A stretch of 64,000 nt of DNA, from contig NZ_JACSCH020000009.1 in assembly GCF_014451325.2 (NCBI RefSeq), forward strand, positions 1 to 64,000, read 5' to 3'. Every line of letters begins with the position of its first letter. Positions within the stretch are counted from its first letter, which is position 1. The position numbers and the translations under genes were made by a program. Below are positions 41,772 to 49,225 of this stretch, piece after piece. This DNA comes from Streptomyces sp. CB02980. GTDB lineage: Bacteria > Actinomycetota > Actinomycetes > Streptomycetales > Streptomycetaceae. The notes beneath the pieces were generated by a model. That model did not search any database. It was not told where the DNA came from and saw only the letters and a list, made by a program, of their open reading frames with translations.

Positions 41772-42452
41772 GTGGACCCGCAGCCGACGGCCGGAGCCGT
41801 GACCGACGCATCAAGCACCCGACCGGGTGAACCTGTGGCACCGGCCGAACCGGCGCGCCAGGAGGCTCCCGGGGCACTGGGGGCGCCACCCGTCACGCCC
41901 CCGCACGCGCATGCGCCAGCGGGGGCCGGGGACGGGGACGTCACGCCTCCGCACGCGCCCGCGTGGCCGGGTGGAGGGCCCGTGGCGCCGCCGGGCGCCT
42001 GGGGGCCAGGCGGGCCCGGCGGGCCCGTGACGGCACCGCCACCCCCACCGGCCCGGTCGCTCGCGCGGCGGCTGCTCGCGCCCGTCGCCACGCTCGCCGC
42101 CGTGACGGCCGCCTTCGCGTACGTCGGGACCGTCGACCCCAACGAACCCGGGCACTATCCCGTCTGCCCCCTGCTCCGCTTCACCGGCATCTACTGCCCC
42201 GGCTGCGGCGGGCTCCGCAGCGCCCACGCCTTCGTCCACGGCGACCTTCCGGCCGCCCTCGGCGCCAACGCCCTCGCCGTCATCGGCTACGGACTCTTCG
42301 GCGTCCTCATGGTCCTATGGCTGATTCGTGCCATCCGCGGGGTGCCCATGCGCCTCGCGGTCTCCCCGGTCCTGTGGTGGGGGATCGGGGCCGTCCTCGC
42401 CCTCTTCACCCTGGTCCGGAACCTTCCCTTCGGCTCCGCGCTGGCCCCCTGA
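41772..42452 (+). CDS. DUF2752 membrane protein
   Basis: 226 residues. The first 95 are a Pro/Gly/Ala-rich, probably disordered region (PPHAHAPAGAGDGDVTPPHA). The DUF2752 core follows: a first helix, PVCPLLRFTGIYCPGCGGLRSAHAFVHGD with the CxxCG motif between helices, then two more helices. Function unknown; the cysteines may bind metal. GAGAAT ends 6 nt before the GTG, so it is probably leaderless. Confidence 0.85.
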   Translation: MDPQPTAGAVTDASSTRPGEPVAPAEPARQEAPGALGAPPVTPPHAHAPAGAGDGDVTPPHAPAWPGGGPVAPPGAWGPGGPGGPVTAPPPPPARSLARRLLAPVATLAAVTAAFAYVGTVDPNEPGHYPVCPLLRFTGIYCPGCGGLRSAHAFVHGDLPAALGANALAVIGYGLFGVLMVLWLIRAIRGVPMRLAVSPVLWWGIGAVLALFTLVRNLPFGSALAP

Positions 42453-42551
42453 GGGCCCCGCACGGCGCCGCGGGGACCCCTACAGGAGTCCCAGCAGGTG
42501 GGACGCGACTCCGGCCGATGCGAGTCCGGGGCCGTCCTGCGGATAGGATCG

Positions 42552-42611
42552 ATGTGGCTGAACCTGGTTCATCATCACCATCACCGTCCCGGAAGGGGGC
42601 CCCTCGCGTGA
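42552..42611 (+). CDS. Putative leader peptide with Trp and five His codons, overlapping trpC
   Basis: ATG 42552 to TGA 42609-42611 encodes 19 residues, MWLNLVHHHHHRPGRGPLA. Codons 7-11 are CAT CAT CAC CAT CAC. The stop overlaps the trpC GTG (GTGA), so termination and trpC initiation are physically coupled, and the trpC ribosome-binding site GGAAGGGGG lies inside the ORF. Caveat: TAGGAT at 42544-42549 looks like a -10 box and would start transcription inside the ORF. Without a mapped 5' end, translation is a hypothesis. Confidence 0.4.
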   Translation: MWLNLVHHHHHRPGRGPLA

Positions 42612-43417
42612 GTGTGCTCGACGAGATCATCGAAGGCGTACGCGCCGACCTCGCAGAGCGGCAGGCGCGGGTCACCCTCGACGAGCTCAAGGAGCGCGCC
42701 GCCAAGGCGCCGCAGGCCAAGGACGGCGTCGCCGCACTGCGCGGCGACGGCGTCAAGGTGATCTGCGAGGTCAAGCGCTCCAGCCCGTCCAAGGGCGCGC
42801 TCGCCGCGATCGCCGACCCGGCCGGACTCGCCGCTGACTACGAGGCGGGCGGCGCGGCCGTCATCTCCGTCCTCACCGAGCAGCGCCGCTTCGGCGGCTC
42901 GCTCGCGGACCTGGAGGCCGTCCGGGCCAAGGTCGACATCCCGGTCCTGCGCAAGGACTTCATCGTCACCGCGTACCAGCTCTGGGAAGCACGCGCGTAC
43001 GGAGCGGATCTCGCGCTCCTCATCGTCGCCGCCCTGGACCAGGAGGCCCTGGTCTCCCTCATCGAGCGCGCCGAGTCCATCGGGCTCACCCCGCTCGTCG
43101 AGGTCCACGACGAGGACGAGGTCGAGCGCGCCGTCGACGCGGGCGCCCGGATCATCGGCGTCAACGCGCGCAACCTGAAGACCCTCAAGGTCGACCGCTC
43201 CACCTTCGAGCGCGTCGCCCCCGAGATCCCCGCGCACATCGTCAAGATCGCCGAGTCCGGCGTCCGCGGCCCGCACGACCTCATCGCCTACGCCAACGCC
43301 GGCGCCGACGCGGTCCTGGTCGGCGAGTCGCTCGTCACCGGCCGCGACCCGAAGGCCGCCGTCGCCGACCTGGTCGCCGCCGGCGCCCACCCGGCACTCC
43401 GGCACGGCCGGAGCTGA
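42608..43417 (+). CDS. trpC: Indole-3-glycerol-phosphate synthase
   Basis: (beta-alpha)8 barrel, 269 residues, closing the indole ring from CdRP. Seen: VICEVKRSSPSKG with the catalytic Lys, LRKDFIVTAYQLWEARAYGAD, VNARNLKTLKVD and IAESGVRGPHD. The GTG at 42608 follows GGAAGGGGG. Its substrate is expected to come from PriA (34066) acting as TrpF. First gene of trpC-trpM-trpB-trpA. Confidence 0.97.
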   Translation: MSVLDEIIEGVRADLAERQARVTLDELKERAAKAPQAKDGVAALRGDGVKVICEVKRSSPSKGALAAIADPAGLAADYEAGGAAVISVLTEQRRFGGSLADLEAVRAKVDIPVLRKDFIVTAYQLWEARAYGADLALLIVAALDQEALVSLIERAESIGLTPLVEVHDEDEVERAVDAGARIIGVNARNLKTLKVDRSTFERVAPEIPAHIVKIAESGVRGPHDLIAYANAGADAVLVGESLVTGRDPKAAVADLVAAGAHPALRHGRS

Positions 43418-43424
43418 CCGCGCC

Positions 43425-43685
43425 ATGACCCGCCGCCGCGCCACGCCGACCCCTCCGGGCACCGCCCGGGGGACCGTCGGCGTGCCCGGCGGCAGGCTGC
43501 GCATCGCAGCCGCGTCCGTACCCGCGCCGCACGCCCCGCTGGCCCGGGGCTGCCGTCCGCGTGGCTGCCGCGCGCCCGCCCGCCGTGTCCACGGTCGCCG
43601 GGTGCGGTACGTCATCGGGGACGAGCCCGGCCAGGTCAACGGCATGCGATGGCGCCGGCGCCTTGCGCGCACCTCCACGAACTGA
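43425..43685 (+). CDS. trpM: Small basic protein, TrpM-like (tryptophan biosynthesis modulator)
   Basis: Up to 86 residues from ATG 43425, eight bases after trpC. The C-terminal half, LARGCRPRGCRAPARRV followed by GRRVRYVIGDEPGQVNGM, matches my memory of the small TrpM/TrpX protein encoded between trpC and trpB in Streptomyces coelicolor and reported to modulate tryptophan synthesis and differentiation. The first 20 residues look non-conserved; a GTG at 43482 would give about 67 residues, closer to the published size. Two Cys, very Arg-rich. Between it and trpB lies a 500-bp repeat-containing gap. Confidence 0.72.
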   Translation: MTRRRATPTPPGTARGTVGVPGGRLRIAAASVPAPHAPLARGCRPRGCRAPARRVHGRRVRYVIGDEPGQVNGMRWRRRLARTSTN

Positions 43686-43767
43686 CGCAGCTGCTCAGCC
43701 GCTGAGGCCTTCGGCCCCGTGGCCCCGCCGTTGCCCGGCATCGCAACCCCACCGCCGCGTGGGCACC

Positions 43768-44035
43768 GCACCTCCGTGTGGGCAATCGTCCCTCCCCCAG
43801 ACTCCGTCCGGGGGGACCCCCAGGGCGGGACGGGTGGGCACACGGGACGGCGCCCTCGGCGGCGCCTACGCCCCTTGTGCCTGAACCCGCACCCAGTTGT
43901 GCGGCGCACACGGGGTGCGGGTTCAGGACGCGAAAGCCTGGGCCCGGCAAGGGGCGCCGTTCCGTTGTGCCCACCCGTTCCTCCCCCAAGGACTTCGTCC
44001 AGGGGGGACCCCCAGCGGAACGACTGCCCACAACG
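43768..44035. repeat. Dispersed palindromic element, copy B, with nested insertions
   Basis: The same element as 137-347, with both terminal hairpins and the centre conserved (GCCCCTTGTGCCTGAACCCG, GGGGCGCCGTTCCGTTGTG). Each hairpin loop carries an extra short palindrome: CTCCCCCAGACTCCGTC with GGGGGGACCCCCA near 43793-43823, and CTCCCCCAAGGACTTCGTCC with AGGGGGGACCCCCA near 43981-44014. The rest of 43686-44202 holds no believable gene; the trpB ribosome-binding site GAGGAG is at its end. Confidence 0.8.
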
Positions 44036-44202
44036 GGCGGGGCGAGCGGCCGGAGGCCCATGGCGGGCGGCCCGGCAAGCAGGCGGCCTGCGGGCGTATG
44101 CCCGGCCATGGCGTTGGCGGACGGGAGTGGGGTCGTGCGCATACCGTGACCATCGACCGCACGTAAAGAGCACGGGGCACCCGCCCCGCGAGGAGCATCC
44201 GC

Positions 44203-45441
44203 ATGTCCAGCGAGTTCTTCATTCCAGACCCGGAGGGTCAGGTCCCCACCCCCGAGGGCTACTTCGGCGCCTACGGCGGCAAGTTCATCCCCGAGGCCCT
44301 CGTCGCCGCCGTCGACGAGGTCGCCGCCGAGTACGACAAGGCCAAGTCCGACCCGGAGTTCGCCCGCGAGCTCAACGACCTGATGGTCAACTACACGGGC
44401 CGCCCGAGCGCCCTCACCGAGGTGCCCCGGTTCGCCGAGCACGCCGGCGGCGCCCGGATCTTCCTCAAGCGCGAGGACCTGAACCACACCGGCTCGCACA
44501 AGATCAACAACGTGCTCGGTCAGGCCCTGCTCACCAAGCGCATGGGCAAGACCCGCGTCATCGCCGAGACCGGCGCCGGTCAGCACGGAGTGGCCACCGC
44601 CACCGCCTGTGCCCTCTTCGGCCTCGACTGCACCATCTACATGGGCGAGGTCGACACCCAGCGCCAGGCCCTCAACGTGGCCCGGATGCGGATGCTCGGC
44701 GCCGAGGTCGTGGCCGTGAAGTCCGGCAGCCGCACCCTCAAGGACGCCATCAACGAGGCGTTCCGCGACTGGGTCGCCAACGTGGACCGGACGCACTACC
44801 TGTTCGGCACCGTGGCGGGCCCGCACCCCTTCCCCGCCATGGTCCGCGACTTCCACCGGGTCATCGGCGTCGAGGCCCGCCGCCAGATCCTGGAGCGCGC
44901 CGGCCGCCTCCCCGACGCGGCCATCGCCTGCGTCGGCGGCGGCTCCAACGCCATCGGACTCTTCCACGCCTTCGTCCCCGACGCGGACGTCCGGCTGATC
45001 GGCTGCGAGCCGGCCGGCCACGGCGTCGAGACCGGCGAGCACGCGGCCACCCTCACCGCCGGCGAGCCCGGCATCCTGCACGGCTCGCGGTCGTACGTCC
45101 TCCAGGACGAGGAGGGCCAGATCACCGAGCCGTACTCGATCTCGGCGGGCCTCGACTACCCGGGCATCGGCCCCGAGCACGCGTACCTGAAGGACAGCGG
45201 GCGCGGCGAGTACCGCGCCGTCACCGACGACGCCGCCATGCAGGCGCTGCGGCTGCTCTCCCGTACCGAGGGGATCATCCCGGCGATCGAGTCGGCACAC
45301 GCCCTCGCGGGGGCCCTGGAGGTCGGCAAGGAGCTCGGCAAGGACGCCCTGCTCCTCGTGAACCTCTCCGGGCGCGGCGACAAGGACATGGACACGGCCG
45401 CCCGCTACTTCGGCCTGTACGACGGGGAGGGCTCCAAATGA
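44203..45441 (+). CDS. trpB: Tryptophan synthase beta subunit
   Basis: PLP enzyme joining indole and serine, 412 residues, standard for TrpB1. PLP lysine in HTGSHKINNVLGQ, catalytic region AETGAGQHGVATATACALFG, phosphate loop CVGGGSNAIGLFH. A strong GAGGAG lies 8 nt before the ATG. It overlaps trpA by 4 nt. The repeat-containing spacer upstream may give it separate expression from trpC-trpM. Confidence 0.98.
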   Translation: MSSEFFIPDPEGQVPTPEGYFGAYGGKFIPEALVAAVDEVAAEYDKAKSDPEFARELNDLMVNYTGRPSALTEVPRFAEHAGGARIFLKREDLNHTGSHKINNVLGQALLTKRMGKTRVIAETGAGQHGVATATACALFGLDCTIYMGEVDTQRQALNVARMRMLGAEVVAVKSGSRTLKDAINEAFRDWVANVDRTHYLFGTVAGPHPFPAMVRDFHRVIGVEARRQILERAGRLPDAAIACVGGGSNAIGLFHAFVPDADVRLIGCEPAGHGVETGEHAATLTAGEPGILHGSRSYVLQDEEGQITEPYSISAGLDYPGIGPEHAYLKDSGRGEYRAVTDDAAMQALRLLSRTEGIIPAIESAHALAGALEVGKELGKDALLLVNLSGRGDKDMDTAARYFGLYDGEGSK

Positions 45442-46259
45442 CGACCGGCAACATCCAGCTGCTCAGCGACACCCTCGCCAAGGCGAAGGCGGAGAACCGG
45501 GCCGCGCTCATCGCGTACCTCCCGGCCGGCTTCCCGACCGTCGACGGCGGCATCGCGGCGATCAAGGCCGTCTTCGACGGCGGCGCGGACGTGGTCGAGG
45601 TCGGCCTCCCGCACAGTGACCCGGTCCTCGACGGGCCGGTCATCCAGACCGCCGACGACATCGCCCTGCGCGGCGGCGTCAAGATCGCCGACGTCATGCG
45701 GACGGTCCGCGAGGCCCACGAGGCCACCGGCAAGCCGGTCCTCGTCATGACGTACTGGAACCCGATCGACCGGTACGGCGTCGAGCGCTTCACCGAGGAG
45801 CTCGCCGCGGCCGGCGGCGCGGGCTGCATCCTGCCCGACCTGCCGGTCCAGGAGTCCGCGGTCTGGCGCGCGAACGCCGACAAGCACGGTCTCGCGACCG
45901 TCTTCGTCGTGGCGCCCAGCAGCAAGGACGAGCGCCTCGCCACCATCACGGCGGCCGGCTCCGGCTTCGTCTACGCGGCCTCCCTCATGGGCGTCACCGG
46001 TACCCGAGAGTCGGTCGGCGAGCAGGCGGCCGACCTGGTGCGCCGTACCCGCGCCACCTCCGAGCTCCCGGTCTGCGTCGGCCTCGGCGTCTCCAACGCC
46101 ACCCAGGCCAAGGAGGTCGCCGTCTTCGCCGACGGCGTCATCGTCGGCTCCGCGTTCGTGAAGCGGATCCTCGACGCCGACGGCGACGAGACCGCGGGAC
46201 TCGCCGCCGTAAGGGAACTGGCGGCCGAACTCGCCGAGGGCGTCCGGCGCGTTTCGTAA
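45438..46259 (+). CDS. trpA: Tryptophan synthase alpha subunit
   Basis: 273 residues; cleaves indole-glycerol phosphate and channels indole to TrpB. The catalytic Glu is in VVEVGLPHSDPVLDGPVIQ and the Asp in the same block (LDGP). PVLVMTYWNPIDRYG and YAASLMGVTGTR are the remaining family signatures. The ATG overlaps the trpB stop. A terminator follows. Confidence 0.97.
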   Translation: MTTGNIQLLSDTLAKAKAENRAALIAYLPAGFPTVDGGIAAIKAVFDGGADVVEVGLPHSDPVLDGPVIQTADDIALRGGVKIADVMRTVREAHEATGKPVLVMTYWNPIDRYGVERFTEELAAAGGAGCILPDLPVQESAVWRANADKHGLATVFVVAPSSKDERLATITAAGSGFVYAASLMGVTGTRESVGEQAADLVRRTRATSELPVCVGLGVSNATQAKEVAVFADGVIVGSAFVKRILDADGDETAGLAAVRELAAELAEGVRRVS

Positions 46260-46279
46260 CCCATTGGGGTGGATCTGCG

Positions 46280-46309
46280 ACCGGGGAGGCACGCACGTGC
46301 CTCCCCGGT
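46280..46309 (+). terminator. Terminator of the trp cluster
   Basis: ACCGGGGAGGCACG (46280-46293) and its exact complement (46296-46309) form a near-continuous palindrome, followed by TCGTTT. Confidence 0.85.
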
Positions 46310-46322
46310 TCGTTTCCGAGGC

Positions 46323-47180
46323 GTGAGCCAGAAGAACAGTGGTGACGGTAATCGGAGTGCGCGGGAGCGTCTCCAGCAGCAGCGCGAGCACGAGAAGGCC
46401 CGCGAGAAGCAGCGGCGGATCCTGATCGTGTCGGCGGCGGTGGTCGGCGTCCTCGGGCTGGCCGCGGTCGTCGGTGTGATCGCCGCGGGCGGTGACCCGG
46501 ACAGCGGATCCGACAAGGCGGGCCCGGTCGTCGCGCCCACGGGAGCGACCGAGGAGGACGGCAAGCCCGCCATTCCCACCGGCACGTCGGACGCCCCGTC
46601 GACGTTGGCGATCTGGGAGGACTTCCGCTGCCCGGCGTGCGCCCAGTTCGAGAACGCGTTCCGGGACACCATCCACGAGCTGGAGGCCGCGGGCGCGATC
46701 AGGACCGAGTACCACCTCGCCACCCTCATCGACGGGAACATGGGCGGCAGCGGCTCCCTGCGCGCGGCGAACGCCGCCGCGTGCGCCCAGGACGCGGGGA
46801 AGTTCACCGCGTTCCACGACACGCTCTACATCAACCAGCCGCCGGAGACGGACGACGCCTTCGGCAGCAACGACAAGCTGATCGAGCTGGCGGCGAAGGT
46901 GCCGGGGCTCGACACGCCCGCCTTCCGCAGCTGTGTGAACGACGGCACGCACGACACCTGGGTGGCCAAGTCGAACGAGGCCTTCCGGAACGGCGGCTTC
47001 CGCGGCACGCCGTCCGTCCTGCTCAACGGAGAATCGATCTTCCCGCAGAAGGGGAGCGAGCAGATCTCCCCGGACAACCTGAAGAAGTGGGTCGCCGAGG
47101 CCAACAAGGGCAAGAAGCCCGGCACGGCGGCTCCGACGACCGCCCCGGCAGCTTCCCCGGGCTCTCCCTCGGCGGGCTGA
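46323..47180 (+). CDS. Membrane-anchored DsbA-like thioredoxin-fold protein (CPAC)
   Basis: 285 residues built like the protein at 14609-15424: a basic start (ARERLQQQREHEKAREKQRR), one membrane helix (ILIVSAAVVGVLGLAAVVGVI), then an extracellular DsbA-like domain with EDFRCPACAQFENAFRD, the catalytic CPAC, and the cis-Pro loop FRGTPSVLLNGE. A disordered Pro/Ala/Ser tail ends the protein. The GTG at 46323 has a weak GAGG upstream. It lies 14 nt after the trp terminator and 89 nt before lgt. Confidence 0.9.
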   Translation: MSQKNSGDGNRSARERLQQQREHEKAREKQRRILIVSAAVVGVLGLAAVVGVIAAGGDPDSGSDKAGPVVAPTGATEEDGKPAIPTGTSDAPSTLAIWEDFRCPACAQFENAFRDTIHELEAAGAIRTEYHLATLIDGNMGGSGSLRAANAAACAQDAGKFTAFHDTLYINQPPETDDAFGSNDKLIELAAKVPGLDTPAFRSCVNDGTHDTWVAKSNEAFRNGGFRGTPSVLLNGESIFPQKGSEQISPDNLKKWVAEANKGKKPGTAAPTTAPAASPGSPSAG

Positions 47181-47268
47181 GCCGCCGTTTCCGGCCCGGG
47201 TTAGTTACCCATACGTTGCCGGGTGGGCTGCCGTCCCGCCCGCCCGGCAGGGTAGCGTCGGTCCTGCC

Positions 47269-48270
47269 ATGGACCTTGCCTATATTCCCAGCCCGTCGAC
47301 CGGCGTGATCAACCTCGGACCGATCCCGCTGCGCGGCTATGCCTTCTGCATCATCATCGGTGTCTTCGTCGCCGTCTGGTACGGCAACAAGCGCTGGATC
47401 GCCCGGGGCGGCACCGCCGGCACCGTGGCCGACATCGCCGTCTGGGCGGTGCCCTTCGGCCTCGTCGGCGGACGCCTCTACCACGTGATCACCGACTACC
47501 AGCTGTACTTCAGCGAGGGTGAGAACTGGGTCGACGCCTTCAAGATCTGGGAGGGCGGCCTCGGTATCTGGGGCGCCATCGCGCTCGGCGCGGTGGGTGC
47601 CTGGATCGGTTGTCGCCGGAGGGGCATCCCGCTCCCGGCGTACGCCGACGCCATCGCTCCCGGAATCGCGTTCGCCCAGGCCATCGGCCGCTGGGGCAAC
47701 TGGTTCAACCAGGAGCTGTACGGCAAGCCGACCGATCTGCCCTGGGCCCTGAAGATCACCGAGAGCGCGAACCGCGAGGCCGGGCTCTACCACCCGACCT
47801 TCCTGTACGAGTCGCTCTGGTGCATCGGTGTCGCCGTCCTCGTCATCTGGGCCGACCGCCGCTTCAAGCTCGGCCACGGACGCGCCTTCGCGCTGTACGT
47901 CGCCGCGTACTGCGTGGGCCGGTCCTGGACCGAGTACATGCGCGTCGACGAGGCCCACCACATCCTCGGCCTCCGCCTGAACGTGTGGACCGCGATCGGC
48001 GTCTTCGTGCTCGCCGTGGTCTACATGGTGATCTCGGCGCGGATCCGCCCGGGCCGCGAGGAGATCGTCGAGCCGAAGGCCGCGAAGGAGGCCGCGGACA
48101 AGGCGGCCGGGAAGACGGCCGACGACGACACGGATCCCGAGGATGCTGCCGAGGGCGCCGTCACGGACACCCTCCCGGACACCGGGAAGGACGCCGAGAG
48201 CTCCGAGAGCTCCGACGGGGACGTGGAGCACGGGGCCGGCAACGGCGCCGGGTCCGCCGCCAAGAGCTGA
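47269..48270 (+). CDS. lgt: Prolipoprotein diacylglyceryl transferase
   Basis: 333 residues. Transfers diacylglycerol to the lipobox Cys of prolipoproteins, the step before LspA. About seven membrane helices. Signatures: RGYAFCIIIGV, the Lgt motif AIGRWGNWFNQELYGKPT, YHPTFLYESLW and VGRSWTEYMRVDEAHHILGLR. After the core an acidic, disordered cytoplasmic tail of about 70 residues (DDDTDPEDAAEGA) is typical of actinobacterial Lgt. TAGCGT 10 nt before the ATG may be its -10 box. Confidence 0.96.
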   Translation: MDLAYIPSPSTGVINLGPIPLRGYAFCIIIGVFVAVWYGNKRWIARGGTAGTVADIAVWAVPFGLVGGRLYHVITDYQLYFSEGENWVDAFKIWEGGLGIWGAIALGAVGAWIGCRRRGIPLPAYADAIAPGIAFAQAIGRWGNWFNQELYGKPTDLPWALKITESANREAGLYHPTFLYESLWCIGVAVLVIWADRRFKLGHGRAFALYVAAYCVGRSWTEYMRVDEAHHILGLRLNVWTAIGVFVLAVVYMVISARIRPGREEIVEPKAAKEAADKAAGKTADDDTDPEDAAEGAVTDTLPDTGKDAESSESSDGDVEHGAGNGAGSAAKS

Positions 48271-48286
48271 TCCCCTCCAGCCGGTC

Positions 48287-48324
48287 GAAGGGCCGTCGGG
48301 ACCGAGAGGTCCCGGCGGCCCTTC
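48287..48324. terminator. Bidirectional terminator between lgt and the CitE-like gene
   Basis: GAAGGGCCGTCGGGACC (48287-48303) and GGTCCCGGCGGCCCTTC (48308-48324) form a 17-bp stem with one G-U pair and a GAGA loop. Confidence 0.9.
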
Positions 48325-48370
48325 GCCATGCCCGGGCACGGGGAGCCGGGCTGGTGCCCGGGTGCCGGAG

Positions 48371-49225
48371 TCAGGCCGTGCGGGCCGCGAGGGCGAGGGT
48401 CCGGTGGGCGCCCGCCACCACCGCAGCGTCCACGAAGCGCCCGTCCGGGAGGGCGAGGGCGCCCCGCTCGGGGCCGGCGGCCGCGACGACCTCCCGCGCC
48501 GCGTCGACCTCCTCCGCGGTGGGGAGATAGGCGCGCTCGATGACCGGGAGCTGGCGGGGGTGGATGGCCGCCCGGCCGAAGAAGCCCATGGCCCGGCCCC
48601 GGGCGCAGCCCGCGGCCAGCGCGTCCAGGTCGCTGATGTCGGGATGGACCGACTGGGCCGGGGGAGGGAGGGCGGCCGCGCGGGCCGCGACCACCACCCG
48701 GCCGCGCGACCAGTCCAGGGCGCAGTCCTCCCGTACCCCCAGGTCCGCGCGGAGATCGGCCTCGCCGAGCGCGATGCCGCGGACGGCGGGGTGGGCGGTG
48801 GCGATGGCGTACGCGTGCTCCACGGCCAGGGCGTTCTCCAGCAGCGGGTAGAGCGGGAGGCCCGGGGCGAGTTCGACGAGCCGGTGGATGTCAGTGGCGT
48901 GTGTCACCTTGGGAACACGAAGACCGTGGAGGCCGGGGAGGAGGGCCAGGGTGGGGATGTCGCGCGGGGTGTGGACGCGGACGTGGACCGGGACGGGGTG
49001 CGGGTCCGTGAGCAGATCGGCCGTGGCCTCGAGGGCGTACGCCTTGCGGTGCGGGGCGACCGCGTCCTCCAGATCGACGATGACGACGTCGGCGCCGGAG
49101 GCCAGGGCCTTGCGGACCACCTCGGGGCGGTCGCCGGGGGCGTACAGCCAGGTGAGGGCGGGCGTGGAGGGCGGGCGGCGCGTCGTGCCGTTCGCGCGGG
49201 TCGGGGTCTCGCTCATGTTGCTCAT
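48371..49225 (-). CDS. CitE-like CoA ester lyase (HpcH/HpaI family)
   Basis: 284 residues. The family cleaves (3S)-malyl-, citramalyl- or related CoA esters with Mg2+. Seen: LTWLYAPGDRPEVVRKAL, IVDLEDAVAPHRK with acidic Mg ligands, LRVPKVTHATDI, YPLLENALAVEHAYAIA with the catalytic-site Glu, ALGEADLRADLG and AIHPRQLPVIERAY. The ATG overlaps the CoA-transferase stop (ATGA), so it is the last gene of a seven-gene operon. With the class III CoA-transferase it could form part of an acid-CoA degradation route such as citramalate, but no hydratase is present. Confidence 0.88.
   Translation of the reverse strand: MSNMSETPTRANGTTRRPPSTPALTWLYAPGDRPEVVRKALASGADVVIVDLEDAVAPHRKAYALEATADLLTDPHPVPVHVRVHTPRDIPTLALLPGLHGLRVPKVTHATDIHRLVELAPGLPLYPLLENALAVEHAYAIATAHPAVRGIALGEADLRADLGVREDCALDWSRGRVVVAARAAALPPPAQSVHPDISDLDALAAGCARGRAMGFFGRAAIHPRQLPVIERAYLPTAEEVDAAREVVAAAGPERGALALPDGRFVDAAVVAGAHRTLALAARTA

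Noticed and set aside
43686..44202. Short open frames in the trpM-trpB gap
   Set aside because: They run through palindromic repeats in all frames and lack ribosome-binding sites.
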